Position numbers and translations under genes: made by a program
The notes under the pieces: model-generated
Databases searched by the model: none
Seen by the model: only the letters and a program-made list of their open reading frames with translations
What the model was told of the DNA's origin: nothing
In this document: positions 21,701 through 33,120 of the stretch, in pieces
How the letters are laid out: each line of letters starts with the position of its first letter
Position numbering within the stretch: the first letter of the stretch is position 1
NCBI GenBank assembly: GCA_033064195.1
Contig: JARBJD010000126.1
Location: 124,001 to 188,000 of the forward strand
Direction: 5' to 3'
DNA: 64,000 nucleotides
Source: Blattamonas nauphoetae
Lineage: Eukaryota; Preaxostyla; Oxymonadida

Positions 21701-24700
21701 TCGTCTGAACCTCTTCGAGCCGCTCATCGATCCATTCACGATGTATCTCGTGCTCGAGCCAACCCTCCTCCCCTCCGTCCGGGCGTCTGTGACCATTCCC
21801 GACTCCATCAACCTGAATGTCACTCGCGAGATGATCGACACTCTCATCTCGTACGTCGTTGACACACTGTCGTCGCTTGGCTTTCTCGGAGTGATTGTGA
21901 AACTGGGACAGCTGAACTCGGGCAATGCATCGCGAATCAAACAGACTGGCGCAGGTTACCAAGCTGAGGAAGCTCAAAACGATTTCCTCGAAGCAATCAA
22001 AGATCTTCCTTCTTTGAGCGAGGAGCACTTTGGAGAAGATGGGACAGGAGGCGACACAGATTCGGTGTCACACGCCACTGCCTCAACTGGACTCCATCTT
22101 TCGACAACATCACAAGTCTCGCGAGTCACCGCTGCGAATGCGACAAAGGCCAAACTTGACTCTGCTTTTGTCATCAGAAACCATTGTGGACTGGGAATCA
22201 AAGTGTTCAACCAGCGGAACAAGCAGACCATCGTGATCGAATCAGGAATGGACGCACCTGTCATCGTTCAGAAAGCGTCGACTCTCCAAACTGAAATTGA
22301 CGAAGAGATGGACTTCCACACTCCAACATACAAGTTCGACAAAGCGATCGTGAAGCTCGGTGTGGAAACTGTCAACCTCGTCCTCGAGCTCGACCTCTGC
22401 CAGAACTTCGAAAGCGCCTACCCAATCCAGGTTGACAACCCTCTCTGCACGAAACAAGACCAATTTCCGGCAGGTGCGACTGTCCCTCCAAAGATTTCTG
22501 TTCTGTGCCAACTTCACTGCTTCTTTGAGTTTGGTCGAAGAGTCCTTCTCATCACCTCGCCGTTCTGCATTCGAAATTCAACCGCCATCCCAATCCAGGT
22601 CTCCTTCGTCGGGACAGTGTCAGGCCAACAGAAAGAAGCAGAAAAGTCCTCCAGATCCAGATCGAGCAAAGAAAGCGCTCCTCCAGCAACGTCAGTCAAC
22701 ATTGTCCTCCACGAACAGTACATCCCCCCGCACGGATGGTACAACGTCCCCCTTCAGCTGATGGACTCGTCGATTCAGATGACACCCTCGTCCGGCTCGA
22801 AACGGGAAGGATACGCTCATCTCATCCACTGGAAGCAGTCCCCGCCTCTCCTCATCCAAGATTTGGAGGAGAGGTCAGGAATGTATGTTGTCCACACAAG
22901 CGAGAGCACGCCCGACGACCTCCTCCCACAGATCCAGCCATCTTCTGGTGTGTTGGTGTACAGCGCAGTCGTGTCTGTTCTGGAAGGCGACAATCTGCGA
23001 TCGAACGAGATGTTTACATCGGGAACGGGAATGACATTCAATCTGCGGAAGAAGAAGAGGAGAAACGACGTTCATTCCCAGACACTCAGCAACGTCATGC
23101 GCCACTCTGCGATAGCCTCTCTTCGCAATTCGGAGTATGCTGGCACTGATTCAGAGACAGGCTCTCTACATTCTGCCCACCTCAGCCAAGCTCGCGATGG
23201 AACACTGATCTCTCTCTCGCAGCTTTCATCGTCTGGTTCAGGTTCGTGGACCGACGACGACTCAGACAGCTTCGGATTGGACTTTGACTTCGACGACGAT
23301 CTTCTGGAAGAGTTGGACGATGTGGAAGATGAAGAAGGGACAGGGAAAGAGAAGCGAGGGAAGCGACATTGTGCCACTGTCAACACACGATCGATGCATA
23401 CTGTCGTCCTCACTTTCAAGCCGTCCATCATCATGAAGAACTCCCTCCCTCAAACCACCCACATCCAGTTTGACAAATCCCCACTCCCCGGAAAGTGGGA
23501 AGTCCACACCCAGCTCTCGCTTCACCCAGCGAGAACGATCAAACTCTACCACGTTCCTGTCTACTCCGAGCTCTCGTTCCGACTCTCACTGACTCCGTTC
23601 GCAGAGTCAAAGGTTCTCTCAGGCAACGAATCTCAACCGTTCGCTGTCCGTCAGAATCGGATTCTTGTTCCTCTTCACGCCATCTCTTTCGATGGATCAG
23701 TACCAAACCCGCCCCTCTCATCCACAGTCGAGTTCAAGCAAGAATCAAGCGCTCTTCTCGCCAGATTCACTAGTCAGAAGGAGTGCATCACCATCGTCGA
23801 CATCTCCGTCCCGTTCTGGTTCGTGAACCGCCTCCCATTCCCTCTCCACGTCAAACAGGACGGCATCCCCAAGAATGCCATCGATGTTCCATCACACCCA
23901 GGTCTCGCCACACCCGAGAATCCCATCGATGAGAACATCGACCCAGTGTTCTTCTGTCCTCAAGCCGGCCCCAAACGACAACTCACCAGCAGCGCCGAAT
24001 TCGACAATTCGCACGTCACCCTTTCCTGCGCACACGATTCTCCAATCTCGACAGCCCCGATTCCCATCGGACGAGCAATCACAGCACAGACTGCAACACT
24101 CGTCAAAGACAACAAAGCGTGTGATGTTGCCATGTGGATGGAGGAAGGGAAGAAAGAGTTCTTAAACTCGACTGTGGTCACAGTCTCACCACTCTTCTTC
24201 GTTCAGAACTGTGTGCACAACCGCTTCCTCCACGTGAGGCAGTTTGTAGTGGCAGGAATCTCAAACCTCCACACCGACAAACATGTGGATAACACTTACA
24301 GCCCAATGAACGACCCACTTCCATTCTTCCACTCCTCCGACGCCGAAGTCTGCAAACGCTCATTCAAACGAATCGATCAGAACAAACCGCTCTCGAAATC
24401 AGACAAGGAGGAGCTGGACGAGACCAGAATCGTTCAATTCGCACTCGGGACAAAAGAAGATGATGATCCGAATTCTCTGGTCTGGTCGTCACCGATCAAT
24501 GCGAAGGCTGTCGGGAACACTCCTCTCTTCCTCTGCGATCCTGCCCATCCAACCATCCCACACGCTGTTGAGATCACAGTCGCTGCTGGACGAAACTCCA
24601 ACGGCCTTGTCCACAACGGCACAATGTTCATCTGCGTCAACTCCATCTCCCTCACACACGTGACAACATGGATAATCAACAGAACACCATTTTCGGTTGT

Positions 24701-27700
24701 CTTGTCACAGAAAGACGTCAAGCGAACCAGAATTCAAATCCCGCCACTTTCCCAAGTTCCCTTCGCGTGGTTTGCTCCGACCAAACCGAAGAAAGCAGAA
24801 ATGCAGTTGGTCTCGACAGGACGACAGATCTTCGCAGAGCCAAAAGAAGGAGAAGCAGACGTCGTCTTCCTTAGCGACTTCGAGAAAGTGACGATGGACA
24901 AGATGAAGAACAAGAAGATGACGATGAAGCTGATCCCAGATAAGGCGACAGCTACCCGCGGAACCAAAACACACAAAACAACAATTTTTGCCCGCACTTA
25001 TCACTTCCAGCAAGCGATGTGTGTCGATATTGCCACGTTCAACATCACACCAGACATGGAGGGAGGGTTCCTGAGCAAGTACAACATCAACCAAGACTCG
25101 GACACGTTCTTGCCAAGCCACAAACTGACACTGCTCCAGCCAAGCAATGCCACTCCTCTCCGCTCGCAACAGGAATACACATCCCTCACTCACTCCACAC
25201 TCCACGCGTCGTCTCTCACATCTCGACCGGCCGAGATGGAAGTGAATCTGATGGCCTCTCTGAACGGAATCTGCGTCTCGTACGTCATGTCCGGCACAGC
25301 CACCCGCTCCCCCGCCGAGCTGACCACCATCTCAATCGAAGAGATCGGGCTGGACTTCTTCGAAGGCGCCACCTACCAAAAGATCAGTGCGAGTGTGAAG
25401 GAGATCCAGCTGGACAACGACCAGCGACTTCCAATGTACCCCGTCGTGCTCGGTCGAACAGGAACATCGTACGTCGACAATAATGGAAAGCAGACGAGCT
25501 ATCCTGAAGCACAGCCAGTCGCTTCTGTGTGGCTCACGCGGACGCTGCTCGACGACCCGTCTGTTGTCTACGTTTCTGAGTTTGGGACACTTGTCCATCA
25601 ACTCGAACTGCTTGCTGAGGAGAAGTTTGTGATGTCGCTCATGCGAGTTGTGGCATCGTTTGATTTCAAGGCAGTTGAAAGAGTGATGAAGGAGAAGGAG
25701 ATCGAAGAGATGAAGAAGGCAAAGGTCAAGCAGAAGAAACAACACGGCTCGACACTCTCAGCAGACATCCCAACGTCTGGCTTCTCCAGTCCCTTCCCAT
25801 CCGAACATCCCACTCCTGATCCCTCCCAAGCCCCGCCTCCTCCAGCCATCATCGGCCTTCAACCCTTCCCTGCAGCTGGTCTGTCAACGAGGTCGGTTGA
25901 TTCCGTGCCGTCTCCGTCAGGTTCTCCGCAGATTGCAGAGTCAGTGTCTCTGGTCCTTCCTCATCCTCTCATTCCAGCCACAATTGGCCTCACTCCTGAG
26001 AGGGATCTTGTGTTCTATTTTGAGGACTTTGCCATCCAGCCAATCTGCGTCGTGGCGACAATCAACTTGATGCAGGGTTCATATTCAGTGTGTTTTTCTC
26101 TCATTCATCACTTTTCTTGTCATCCATCACTTTTCTTGTCCTATTCGTCTCTTTTCTTTTCTCATTCATCACCTCTCTGTTTTCTCTTTTCTCACTTTCA
26201 GGAATCCGACGACTACGATGATCTCACCTCATCGTCGAAAGTCAAAGAACAGCGGAAAGACCGCAAAGAGAAAAAGAAAGAGAAGGACGGAGGGAAGAAG
26301 AGCAAGGGCTTTGACGAGAAGACAGAGAACGTCATGATGAAGAACCTGATCGGCAAGATCTCGTCGATTGTGGGCTTCCCTGGCCTCGTCGACATTGTCT
26401 CAGCGTTGGTCAACATCGAAGAGAAGGAGATGCACTTCAGCGGCTTCTTCGCCACTAACCTCACAGCCAGGTCTGTTCTTTCCTCTTCTCATCCTCGTCC
26501 TCTCTCAGCATGCCCCAACTCGTCTCGTCCATCGGCTCCCACTTCAAATCGCAGCTGATTCAGAACATTGTGATGCTGTCCATCTCCCTCTCCATCATCG
26601 GTGATCCCGGTGGACTTCTGACAAACATGAAACAAGACGTGAAGCAGATGTATTACGACCCGAAGGATGGTGTGAACAAAGGCACCCGGTTTGTCTCGTT
26701 CCCCTTCATTGTCATTCTTCCCTCTTCTTCGCTTCCTTGTTCAGTGGTGGCCTCTCTGGAATTGGGCGAGGAGTGGCTGGCCTTCTTAAACACTCAACAG
26801 TCGGCGTGCTTGGCTCAGTCGGAAAAGCCACAAACGCCGCGTCTTCGATGATCGCTGGTCTCTCCTTCAACGACGACTACAAAGAAAAGAGAGCCAAAGA
26901 AATGGCCAAAGGACAACGAGTGTGCCTCTTCTCATTCTCATCGTTCTCTCCTCTCCAGCACCATGGCCAATCACTCGCACGAGGATTCAAGGCATTCGGA
27001 AAGGGTATCGCAACTGGTCTCACAGGCGTGTTTGTCGATCCTGTGCGAGGCGCCCAGCGAGACGGAGCGAAAGGATTCTTCAAAGGCATTGGTCAAGGCC
27101 TTGTTGGAACGGTTGTCAAGCCAGTCGTTGGAACTGTCGATCTTGCAACGAAGACAATCGACGAAGTGAAGTACGCGACAACTGTCTTCGACCAGAAGAG
27201 GAGAGGCAGGGTTCGTGCTCCTCGCTGGATTGGCAGGTGTGTTTCTGTGCTCACTTTGCATTGTTTTGTAGAACAACCGGAATGAAGCCGTACGATCTGA
27301 AGGAAGCACGCGGGGCGTTGTATTTGGCGAAGGCGAAGAGAGTCAGCTACGACGAAGAATACATCGTTTGCGTCATGCTCGTTCATCTCTCTTTTCTCTT
27401 CTCACTTTGCAGTGCCATGTTCGGATGAGAACAACAACGATGAGAAAGGTGGAGTCGATCCTTCTCCTGACCAACCTCCGTTTGATGAATCTCCACACAA
27501 GCGAGCAAGGTGACAGGACAGTGCTGTCGCAGTGGTGTGTGAATCTGAACACTGTCTCCAACGCCTTCTTCGATCCGAAGAAGAAAGTGTTCACTGTTGT
27601 CGTTGTGGTGAACAAGGAGAAGAACAAGACGAAGAACGAAACCGAGTCGTTCGAGGACGAGGCAGGCCTCGCGGAGTTTGTTCAGGCTGTTCTGGACGCC

Positions 27701-27715
27701 ATACCAAAAAAATAA
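12758..27715 (+). CDS. VPS13: VPS13-like bridge lipid-transfer protein (9 exons, about 4,819 aa)
   Basis: VPS13 proteins form hydrophobic channels that move lipids between membranes at contact sites. Exon joins by frame and GT..AG give introns 12951-12984, 13089-13223, 26088-26201, 26471-26508, 26689-26744, 26920-26958, 27237-27271 and 27366-27412; the total coding length is 4,820 codons including TAA. The N-terminus is chorein-like (DLEKGEVLLRNLTLKTE). A Lys/Glu-rich coiled segment lies near 14.25-14.5 kb and a second charged one near 14.95 kb. Acidic tracts occur near 16.4 and 23.25 kb. Around 22.5-24.7 kb are adaptor-binding-type repeats with conserved Asn (CIRNSTAIPIQVSF, WFVNRLPFPLHVK, WIINRTPFSVVL). 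The C-terminus has the diagnostic helices (IIGDPGGLL, SLARGFKAFGKGIATGLTGV, KGFFKGIGQGLVGTVVKPV) and a PH-like end (PYDLKEARGALYLA, VESILLLTNLRL). It is longer than most family members but looks complete. Introns cluster at both ends; exon 3 alone is 12.9 kb. Confidence 0.93.
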
Positions 27716-27794
27716 ATTATCAACAACTCTATCAGTCTACTTCTGTAATCACTCGTCCTTTATTATCATCATTTGTAATCAGTAATTTCACTAT

Positions 27795-28276
27795 GGCACG
27801 AGTGGACTTTCTGGGCCACAGGTGATCGAGGTGCGTTGTGACTTTATTGTTTAACTAGGCTATTCTCTCGAAATAATGTGGCATATAAAGTTGAAAACGG
27901 GTATTCGTTTCAAAATGGTGAGAATAGTGTCAAGATCGTCTCAGAGACTGTCACGCTCATTCGATCATGTTTGATGTGGGCGATCGGCGAACTATATCAC
28001 TTCACCTTTTCGCTATCTTGAATCATTTCACTATTATGACTGGTATTTTCACAAAATTTATCAAAACATTGCGATTAATCATGATGTATCGTGAAGTGAC
28101 GATCTATGGTCGTTTTCCCTTCAAGACACCAATTTTTTGGAAATGAACGTGCGGCGCGTTTGGCCTAGCGGTAGCCAACCCCTCTGTCGACTGTTGTGCT
28201 CGGGGTTCGACTCCCGCCGAGCACAACTTTTTTGCCACTACTTAGAGTTTTTTGGCCCAGAAAGTCCACCCTTGCC
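27795..28276. mobile_element. 482-bp MITE with 8-bp target duplication
   Basis: Terminal inverted repeats of 24 bp (22 identical) start GGCACGAGTGGACTTTCTGG at 27795 and end at 28276. They are flanked by a perfect 8-bp direct repeat, TTCACTAT, at 27787-27794 and 28277-28284. An 8-bp duplication fits hAT-like or Merlin-like elements; the GGC terminus does not settle which. No protein is encoded. A tRNA-like pol III unit lies close to the right end. The element sits in the 3' flank of the VPS13-like gene, about 80 bp after its stop. Confidence 0.75.
28149..28233 (+). other. tRNA-like pol III unit inside the MITE
   Basis: The sequence TGGCCTAGCGG matches the internal A-box pattern and GGTTCGACTCC (near 28204) is a perfect B box. 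They are spaced as in tRNA genes and followed by a run of six T at 28228-28233, a typical pol III terminator. A cloverleaf does not fold: the T stem has only three pairs, the anticodon stem is not convincing and the acceptor strands do not match. Instead an 8-bp hairpin GTGCTCGG/CCGAGCAC encloses the B box. It is best read as a degenerate tRNA or tRNA-derived SINE-like unit, not a working tRNA. Confidence 0.4.
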
Positions 28277-28434
28277 TTCACTATAGTATATCAGTCTGTT
28301 TTCTTTGTTGTGAAACCACTTTTTTCACAAGATCATATTTCTCTGAAAAGGATTTGATCATCCCATAACAGGAAAGTCACACTAATCCCGATGATCTCAT
28401 CCAAGGGTATCTCTCATTTTCTCGTACTTATCAC

Positions 28435-29439
28435 ATGGTTGATCCAGAATACTCTCCATTTCTGAACTGGACTTCTGATGATTTCTTCTCAGTTGCTTCG
28501 ATTGCACAACCCTTCCTCTCTCTTATTTCAATGGTCAGAGACGACGTCCAGGTCGATGATGAGCTTGCCAGGAAAACTTCAAAGTTTCTAGATTTAATCA
28601 ACCAGAATCTCGGTTATTCATTCATGATCGACGATTTCATGAAGGCTATTGGACAAGGTTCATCAAACCCCGCTGCAGTGTTTGTTGATTCAGTGATTGT
28701 GCTCTTATCTTCATCCCATCCATCTATTATCGGGGATGTTCTGACATTGATTTATGAAAGTCTCCGCTGGTCTTTATCAACAAACCTGGCCATTATTTCA
28801 AATAAACTCATCCCCAGAATCTTCTCAACTCCTCACCTGCGAGATCTTTCTGTGGTTGCAGATAAAGACATCCTGAAGAACATCATCAATATCACACACA
28901 CTGCAGTCCAGCTCCTCACTCCCATTACTCTCCGCTCACTCCAAGCCAGTACGGACACTGCCCCTCTCTTGATCCGAGATGTGGTGCTTCATGAAGTGTT
29001 GATCCCAATCGAACCAACTCTCGTCCAGATCAATCGCAATCGTCGACTTTTTTCGTGGAGTTATGAATCTCGAACCACTTTGCATATCATCTACAAAATC
29101 TTGGAATCCTGTGTGTTCCATCAGCCAACTCTTGACTTTCTTTGTACTTCTCACATCACAATGGTCTTCCAATCTCTTCTGACTGAAGTGGAGTTGGAAT
29201 ACACTCATAAATACCATCTCTGGTGCCTGTCAGACAGTTTCAGCAAATGGAGGAAGAATGGAGCTGAAATTTCGGACAGATGGAAGATCTTGTTGCAGAC
29301 ACTGGAACGGGAGGGGTTCAGAGATGGACTCGAACAAACACTCCATCCCAACAAAACGTCTGGACAAGGAAGACTCATTCGCGTCTATTCATTGAATGCC
29401 CTGGATTTGTTCGGAATCAACTCTATTCGACTTGAATGA
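28435..29439 (+). CDS. ARM-like family protein 1 (334 aa, SPFLNW motif)
   Basis: A single exon runs from ATG 28435 to TGA. The protein begins MVDPEYSPFLNWTSDD and continues as an all-helical, ARM/HEAT-like fold with no signal peptide or membrane span. Shared family blocks are the SPFLxW start, SLISMVRD, AVFVDSVIVLLSSSHPSI, SNKLIPRIFSTPHLRDLSV, a VLIPIEPTLVQI block and the C-terminal EREGFRDGLEQTL. It is closely related to the gene at 32164-33120 and more distantly to those at 30120 and 37584. The biochemical role is unknown; helical solenoids usually bind other proteins. The cluster of relatives on the same strand suggests tandem duplication. Confidence 0.75.
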   Translation: MVDPEYSPFLNWTSDDFFSVASIAQPFLSLISMVRDDVQVDDELARKTSKFLDLINQNLGYSFMIDDFMKAIGQGSSNPAAVFVDSVIVLLSSSHPSIIGDVLTLIYESLRWSLSTNLAIISNKLIPRIFSTPHLRDLSVVADKDILKNIINITHTAVQLLTPITLRSLQASTDTAPLLIRDVVLHEVLIPIEPTLVQINRNRRLFSWSYESRTTLHIIYKILESCVFHQPTLDFLCTSHITMVFQSLLTEVELEYTHKYHLWCLSDSFSKWRKNGAEISDRWKILLQTLEREGFRDGLEQTLHPNKTSGQGRLIRVYSLNALDLFGINSIRLE

Positions 29440-30119
29440 ATAGCATGCCACAGCGTTCATCACTTTCTCGCTGTCCGCTTCGCGTGCATGCTCGACGCCC
29501 GAATGAAACGACACTTTCTTCAAATTGCTCTCCACACCAAATTACTCGAAGCGACAGTTCGTGGTGAGCATGAACGGACAATTCCTCTCACCATGCGGCC
29601 TGAAACTGGATATTTATGAAATCTACCAAAACAAAACAGAAACTGGATTACATATGCTGATCGAGCTGACAGGAGCGAACACTGCTGACTGGACAGAAAC
29701 AGTGTTTTTAGCAACAATCCTCCACTTTCAACTGATACCTGACTTGGATGTGAATCAATACTGGGACATGGCACTGAACTTCGGACAGTGCGAGCAATTG
29801 TCGTCATCGTACTGGTTTGTGACATCGTTGGATGCATCGTCGGGTGTGTCTGTGTCCGTCAGAGGACAACAAACACAACCAATACAAACACGACCTTCAA
29901 GTTGGACACTTAGAATTCAGTTTTTCATTTCATCATTCTTTATCTCGCTGCTCTTCTCGTCCATTGTTCGTACTCCGTCCAAACTTCCTCTTGATTCCTC
30001 AATTATCTTTCTCATCATGATGTGATGTTTCTTTCTTCCTTGTGGACGCATATTTTATCGAACTTTTTATAATGATGCTAAATGACCCATAACGAGACAT
30101 TTTCGCGAAATCCGTCAGA
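29440..30119. other. Intergenic region with a weak 166-codon frame
   Basis: A plus-strand frame at 29525-30025 begins 85 bp after the preceding stop and ends in a hydrophobic stretch (FFISSFFISLLFSSIV). Its composition is only partly coding-like and it matches no family I recognise; it may be a gene remnant. The last 90 bp are AT-rich and would carry the promoter of the next gene. Confidence 0.3.
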
Positions 30120-31492
30120 ATGACCATGAAGATCAAGAAAAAAACACCTCCTCACGTGCAGCACGCTCTAATTTGTCCTCCTCTCAGTTACCATTTGCTG
30201 TGGATTGCTCACCTTTCCTTAATTGGACCAAAAGCAAAAAGGAATCTGAATCAGAAAAGACCGTTGTCTTTATATCTCTCGTTGCTACTATGAAGTCCCA
30301 GCCAGTATTAGATGTCTCTTTGGAAGTAAAAGCCGTGAAATTTCTTGAATATGTCGTTCTAAAGTCTCCATTCAAACCAAATGCTTTTCTCCACAGCTTT
30401 GCATTGCCCTCTGATGATTATTCGACAGCTTTCGTGGAATCAATTGTGGTGCTTGTATCATCTGTTAGTCCTGCCATCACCACAGCAGCAATGAACTTGC
30501 TCCAAAGTCTGCTCTCGTTATGTTCAATACAAGTACGATATACCGTCATCAAAGCTGACCTGATCCCCAAACTCATGAACACTCTTAATCCACTGTCTCT
30601 TTCGTTTGCAGAGAAAGAGAAAATCCACATTGCTCTGATTAAAATCATCTCCGGTACTTTCTTTACCCTCACACCTGACTGTATCGCAGACCTCAAAATT
30701 GAAGATCCATCTGAGCAACAAGATGTTCATGGGACGGTTTTCAAGCAAGTTCTCGCTCCTTCAGAGAAGTATATATGCCATTTCTGCGTGAACTGCCATT
30801 CGATCGTCGATGGAGACCTACCTTATGTCTTTCTGACACTACTCGCCCGACTCATCTGTATATCTCCATATTATCAACCGACAATGGATTTTGTTCTCCA
30901 TACGCCAATCATTCCCGCAATTCCATGTTGTCTCCCGTCTCTCACCAACGAACACTCAACCTGCTTCTTTCTCGATTTGATGTTCAAGCTCCAGCGGGAA
31001 TGGAACGGAACAATTGAAGACGCGGGACAGATGTGGAATACAGTGCTTCGAATGTTGAGAATGGAGGGCTTCGAAGATGTGATGGAGGAAAAGCTGCGAA
31101 ACGACTTGAACGGAATGTTCGGACGATGGATTGTTGAAAGCTTGATCGACTGGAACAACTTGCAGGGCATGAACCCTCCTCCGAACTCAACTCGGCCGAC
31201 ATCAGCACTCCGATACCACTTTCATCACTCCACGCGAGGGAGCATTTGTGTCCTCCTCCACTCGCCTCCATCTCTGCCTGTGTTCATCGCTTCCACTCCA
31301 CCTTCCTCTCCCTCCGTGTCGATGGAGGAACGCACATCTCGAAGAATCCAACATCACATCGCACGAGAGTCGAGATCATCGAGTCGACGAATGAAGCTGG
31401 AAGTGCTTGTTCGGGATGGGTCTGATGTCGCATCTGTTGAGGACCCGAATCGCCGAATATGCTCGTCTCAGCCGACGGCTTGTTGTGAATGA
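30120..31492 (+). CDS. ARM-like family protein 2 (two exons, about 446 aa, with an unusual tail)
   Basis: There is no ATG near the conserved start in the main frame, but a 32-nt intron (30156-30187, GTGCAG..CTCAG) joins it in phase to a short exon starting at ATG 30120 (MTMKIKKKTPPH). The main exon begins LPFAVDCSPFLNWTKSK and shows the family blocks SLVATMKSQPVLDVSLEVKAVKFLE, SLCSIQVRYTVIKADLIPKLMNTL, LAPSEKYICHFCVN, YQPTMDFVLHTP and MLRMEGFEDVMEEKL, ending near WNNLQGMN. Relatives normally stop about there. This frame instead runs on for about 100 Ser/Arg/Pro-rich residues to TGA at 31492, which looks like read-through into unrelated sequence after loss of the usual stop. The function is unknown. 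Confidence 0.7.
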
Positions 31493-32163
31493 GAAGCTCT
31501 GATGGGAGGAAGGCGGTGGATGGGTCGGGTGTGATTTCGACGAGATGGACACTGGAATGGAGGGAGTGGCAGGGAACAACGAAACAGAGCGTGAGAAACG
31601 TACCCCTCCAATTACTTCAATGTTGTTGGATATTGTCATTCAATCTCACACTCTCTGGGAGCGAATGTGGAAAGGCCGCGGACCTACCTCGGATGATTGG
31701 AATTCATTGATTGCTAGTGCTTTCGAACAGATTCTGGATGGTCTCCAATCGTCCAGAAATGGTTTGCTCTTTTGGGTTCGTCGTTGTCAACGCGGCTGTC
31801 TTTGGCTGTCACATCATCAACCGTCCTCTCTCCAAACAATTCCTAGCGTCCCTGAACGGCACATTGTGACCAGATTATCTTTCCCAATCTCGACTTTTGG
31901 CTATCTCTGAAACACTTCTCGATTATCTCGTCGAAATGGGATGTACCACACATTTCAACCCTTCCACAGCCATCCACAAGTTGTTTAAGTTGTTTTCTTC
32001 TTTGAAATTAGAGTGATCTTGTTTTATTAACGGATGATCTTGTTGATCAACTCATCAAGACCATCAAGCTCAAGCGTCAGAGATGTTCTTGATCGTCCCA
32101 TCACAGTTTGATAACCATGATCAACCCATTATAGAGATTGCTGTTTTTTTTCCAAAATCCCAC
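31493..32163. other. Intergenic region with a possible coding remnant
   Basis: A plus-strand frame at 31545-31910 (121 codons) contains a coding-like middle (LWERMWKGRGPTSDDWNSLI, then EQILDGLQSSRNG). It has no recognised family and is probably a remnant. The last 200 bp are AT-rich. The frame at 32083 extends the next gene upstream but begins before its conserved start. Confidence 0.3.
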
Positions 32164-33120
32164 ATGATTAATCCAGAATACTCTCCATTTCTGAGCTGGA
32201 GTTCCGACATTTCCTTCTCCTTTGCTTCCTACACACCTCCCTTCATCTCTCTCGTTTCAATGGTCAGAGATAGCATCCCGTTCGATGCGGAGCTCGCCAG
32301 TAAAGGTTCAACATTCATTTCAAAGATGACAATCGCACAAGACACCTCCAGCCCCACTGCAGTGTTTGTTGATTCGATCGCTGTGCTTCTATCCTCATCC
32401 CATCCATCCATTGTTCGGAAGACTCTCGTGATGGTTCGCAGCTGTCTCAACTTCTGTACACTTTCAAATCGCATGGCCCTTCTCTCCGCCAAACTGATTC
32501 CCGGAATCCTGTCAACACAATCCCTGCAAGATCTTTCTGTGATTGAAGATAAAGACGTCATGAAGGAAATCCTTAAGATTCTCAGCTCAGTCGTTGAGAT
32601 CTCTGCCACAATCTTTCTTCAATCACTCCCCACTGATATCAACGCTGACCCTCAATCAATCAGAGATGTGGTGTTCCGTGAAGTTTTAATCCCACTTGAA
32701 CCATCTCTCGTCCAGATCAGTCGCAATCCTCACCTTTTGTCGTGGAACAATGAATACCAAGTCACATTGATCTTGCTGTCCTGTACCTTTGATGTGAGTG
32801 TATTCCACCAACCCGCACTTGCCTTTGTTGTTTCTTCACACATTCCAATGGCCTTCCAATCCCTTCTCTCGAAAGGAGAATACGAATTCGCCCACCAACT
32901 CGTTTTCTCGATGATGTCACACATTGTTCATCAATCGAAGTCAGGTGGAACCGAATCTGTGAGCAGATGGCGAGTGGTGCTGCACATATTGGAAACAGAA
33001 GGGTTTGGAGATGGACTGGAACAAACACTGCTTCACGACGAATCATCTAAAGATGGAAAGAATGTGAGAATCCGCTCGTCTAAAGTTTTGTGTTTGTTGG
33101 GAGTCAACTCTTCCACCTGA
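32164..33120 (+). CDS. ARM-like family protein 3 (318 aa)
   Basis: ATG 32164 is chosen because it gives MINPEYSPFLSWSSD, matching the start of the gene at 28435; an upstream in-frame ATG at 32083 would add 27 unrelated residues. The protein is a helical solenoid with the same blocks (SLVSMVRDSI, AVFVDSIAVLLSSSHPSIV, SAKLIPGILSTQSLQDLSV, VLIPLEPSLVQISRN, ETEGFGDGLEQTLL, CLLGVNSS) and a TGA stop. About half of its residues match protein 1, so the two are recent paralogues. The role is unknown; location is likely cytosolic, given no targeting signal. Confidence 0.75.
   Translation: MINPEYSPFLSWSSDISFSFASYTPPFISLVSMVRDSIPFDAELASKGSTFISKMTIAQDTSSPTAVFVDSIAVLLSSSHPSIVRKTLVMVRSCLNFCTLSNRMALLSAKLIPGILSTQSLQDLSVIEDKDVMKEILKILSSVVEISATIFLQSLPTDINADPQSIRDVVFREVLIPLEPSLVQISRNPHLLSWNNEYQVTLILLSCTFDVSVFHQPALAFVVSSHIPMAFQSLLSKGEYEFAHQLVFSMMSHIVHQSKSGGTESVSRWRVVLHILETEGFGDGLEQTLLHDESSKDGKNVRIRSSKVLCLLGVNSST

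Noticed and set aside
21384-22028. A 214-codon minus-strand frame inside the VPS13-like gene
   Set aside because: It overlaps continuous, conserved sense coding; long antisense frames are frequent here because of the codon bias.
28149-28227. A functional tRNA gene, possibly tRNA-Asp from a GTC near the middle
   Set aside because: The A and B boxes are good, but anticodon, T and acceptor stems do not pair, so a working tRNA is not supported.
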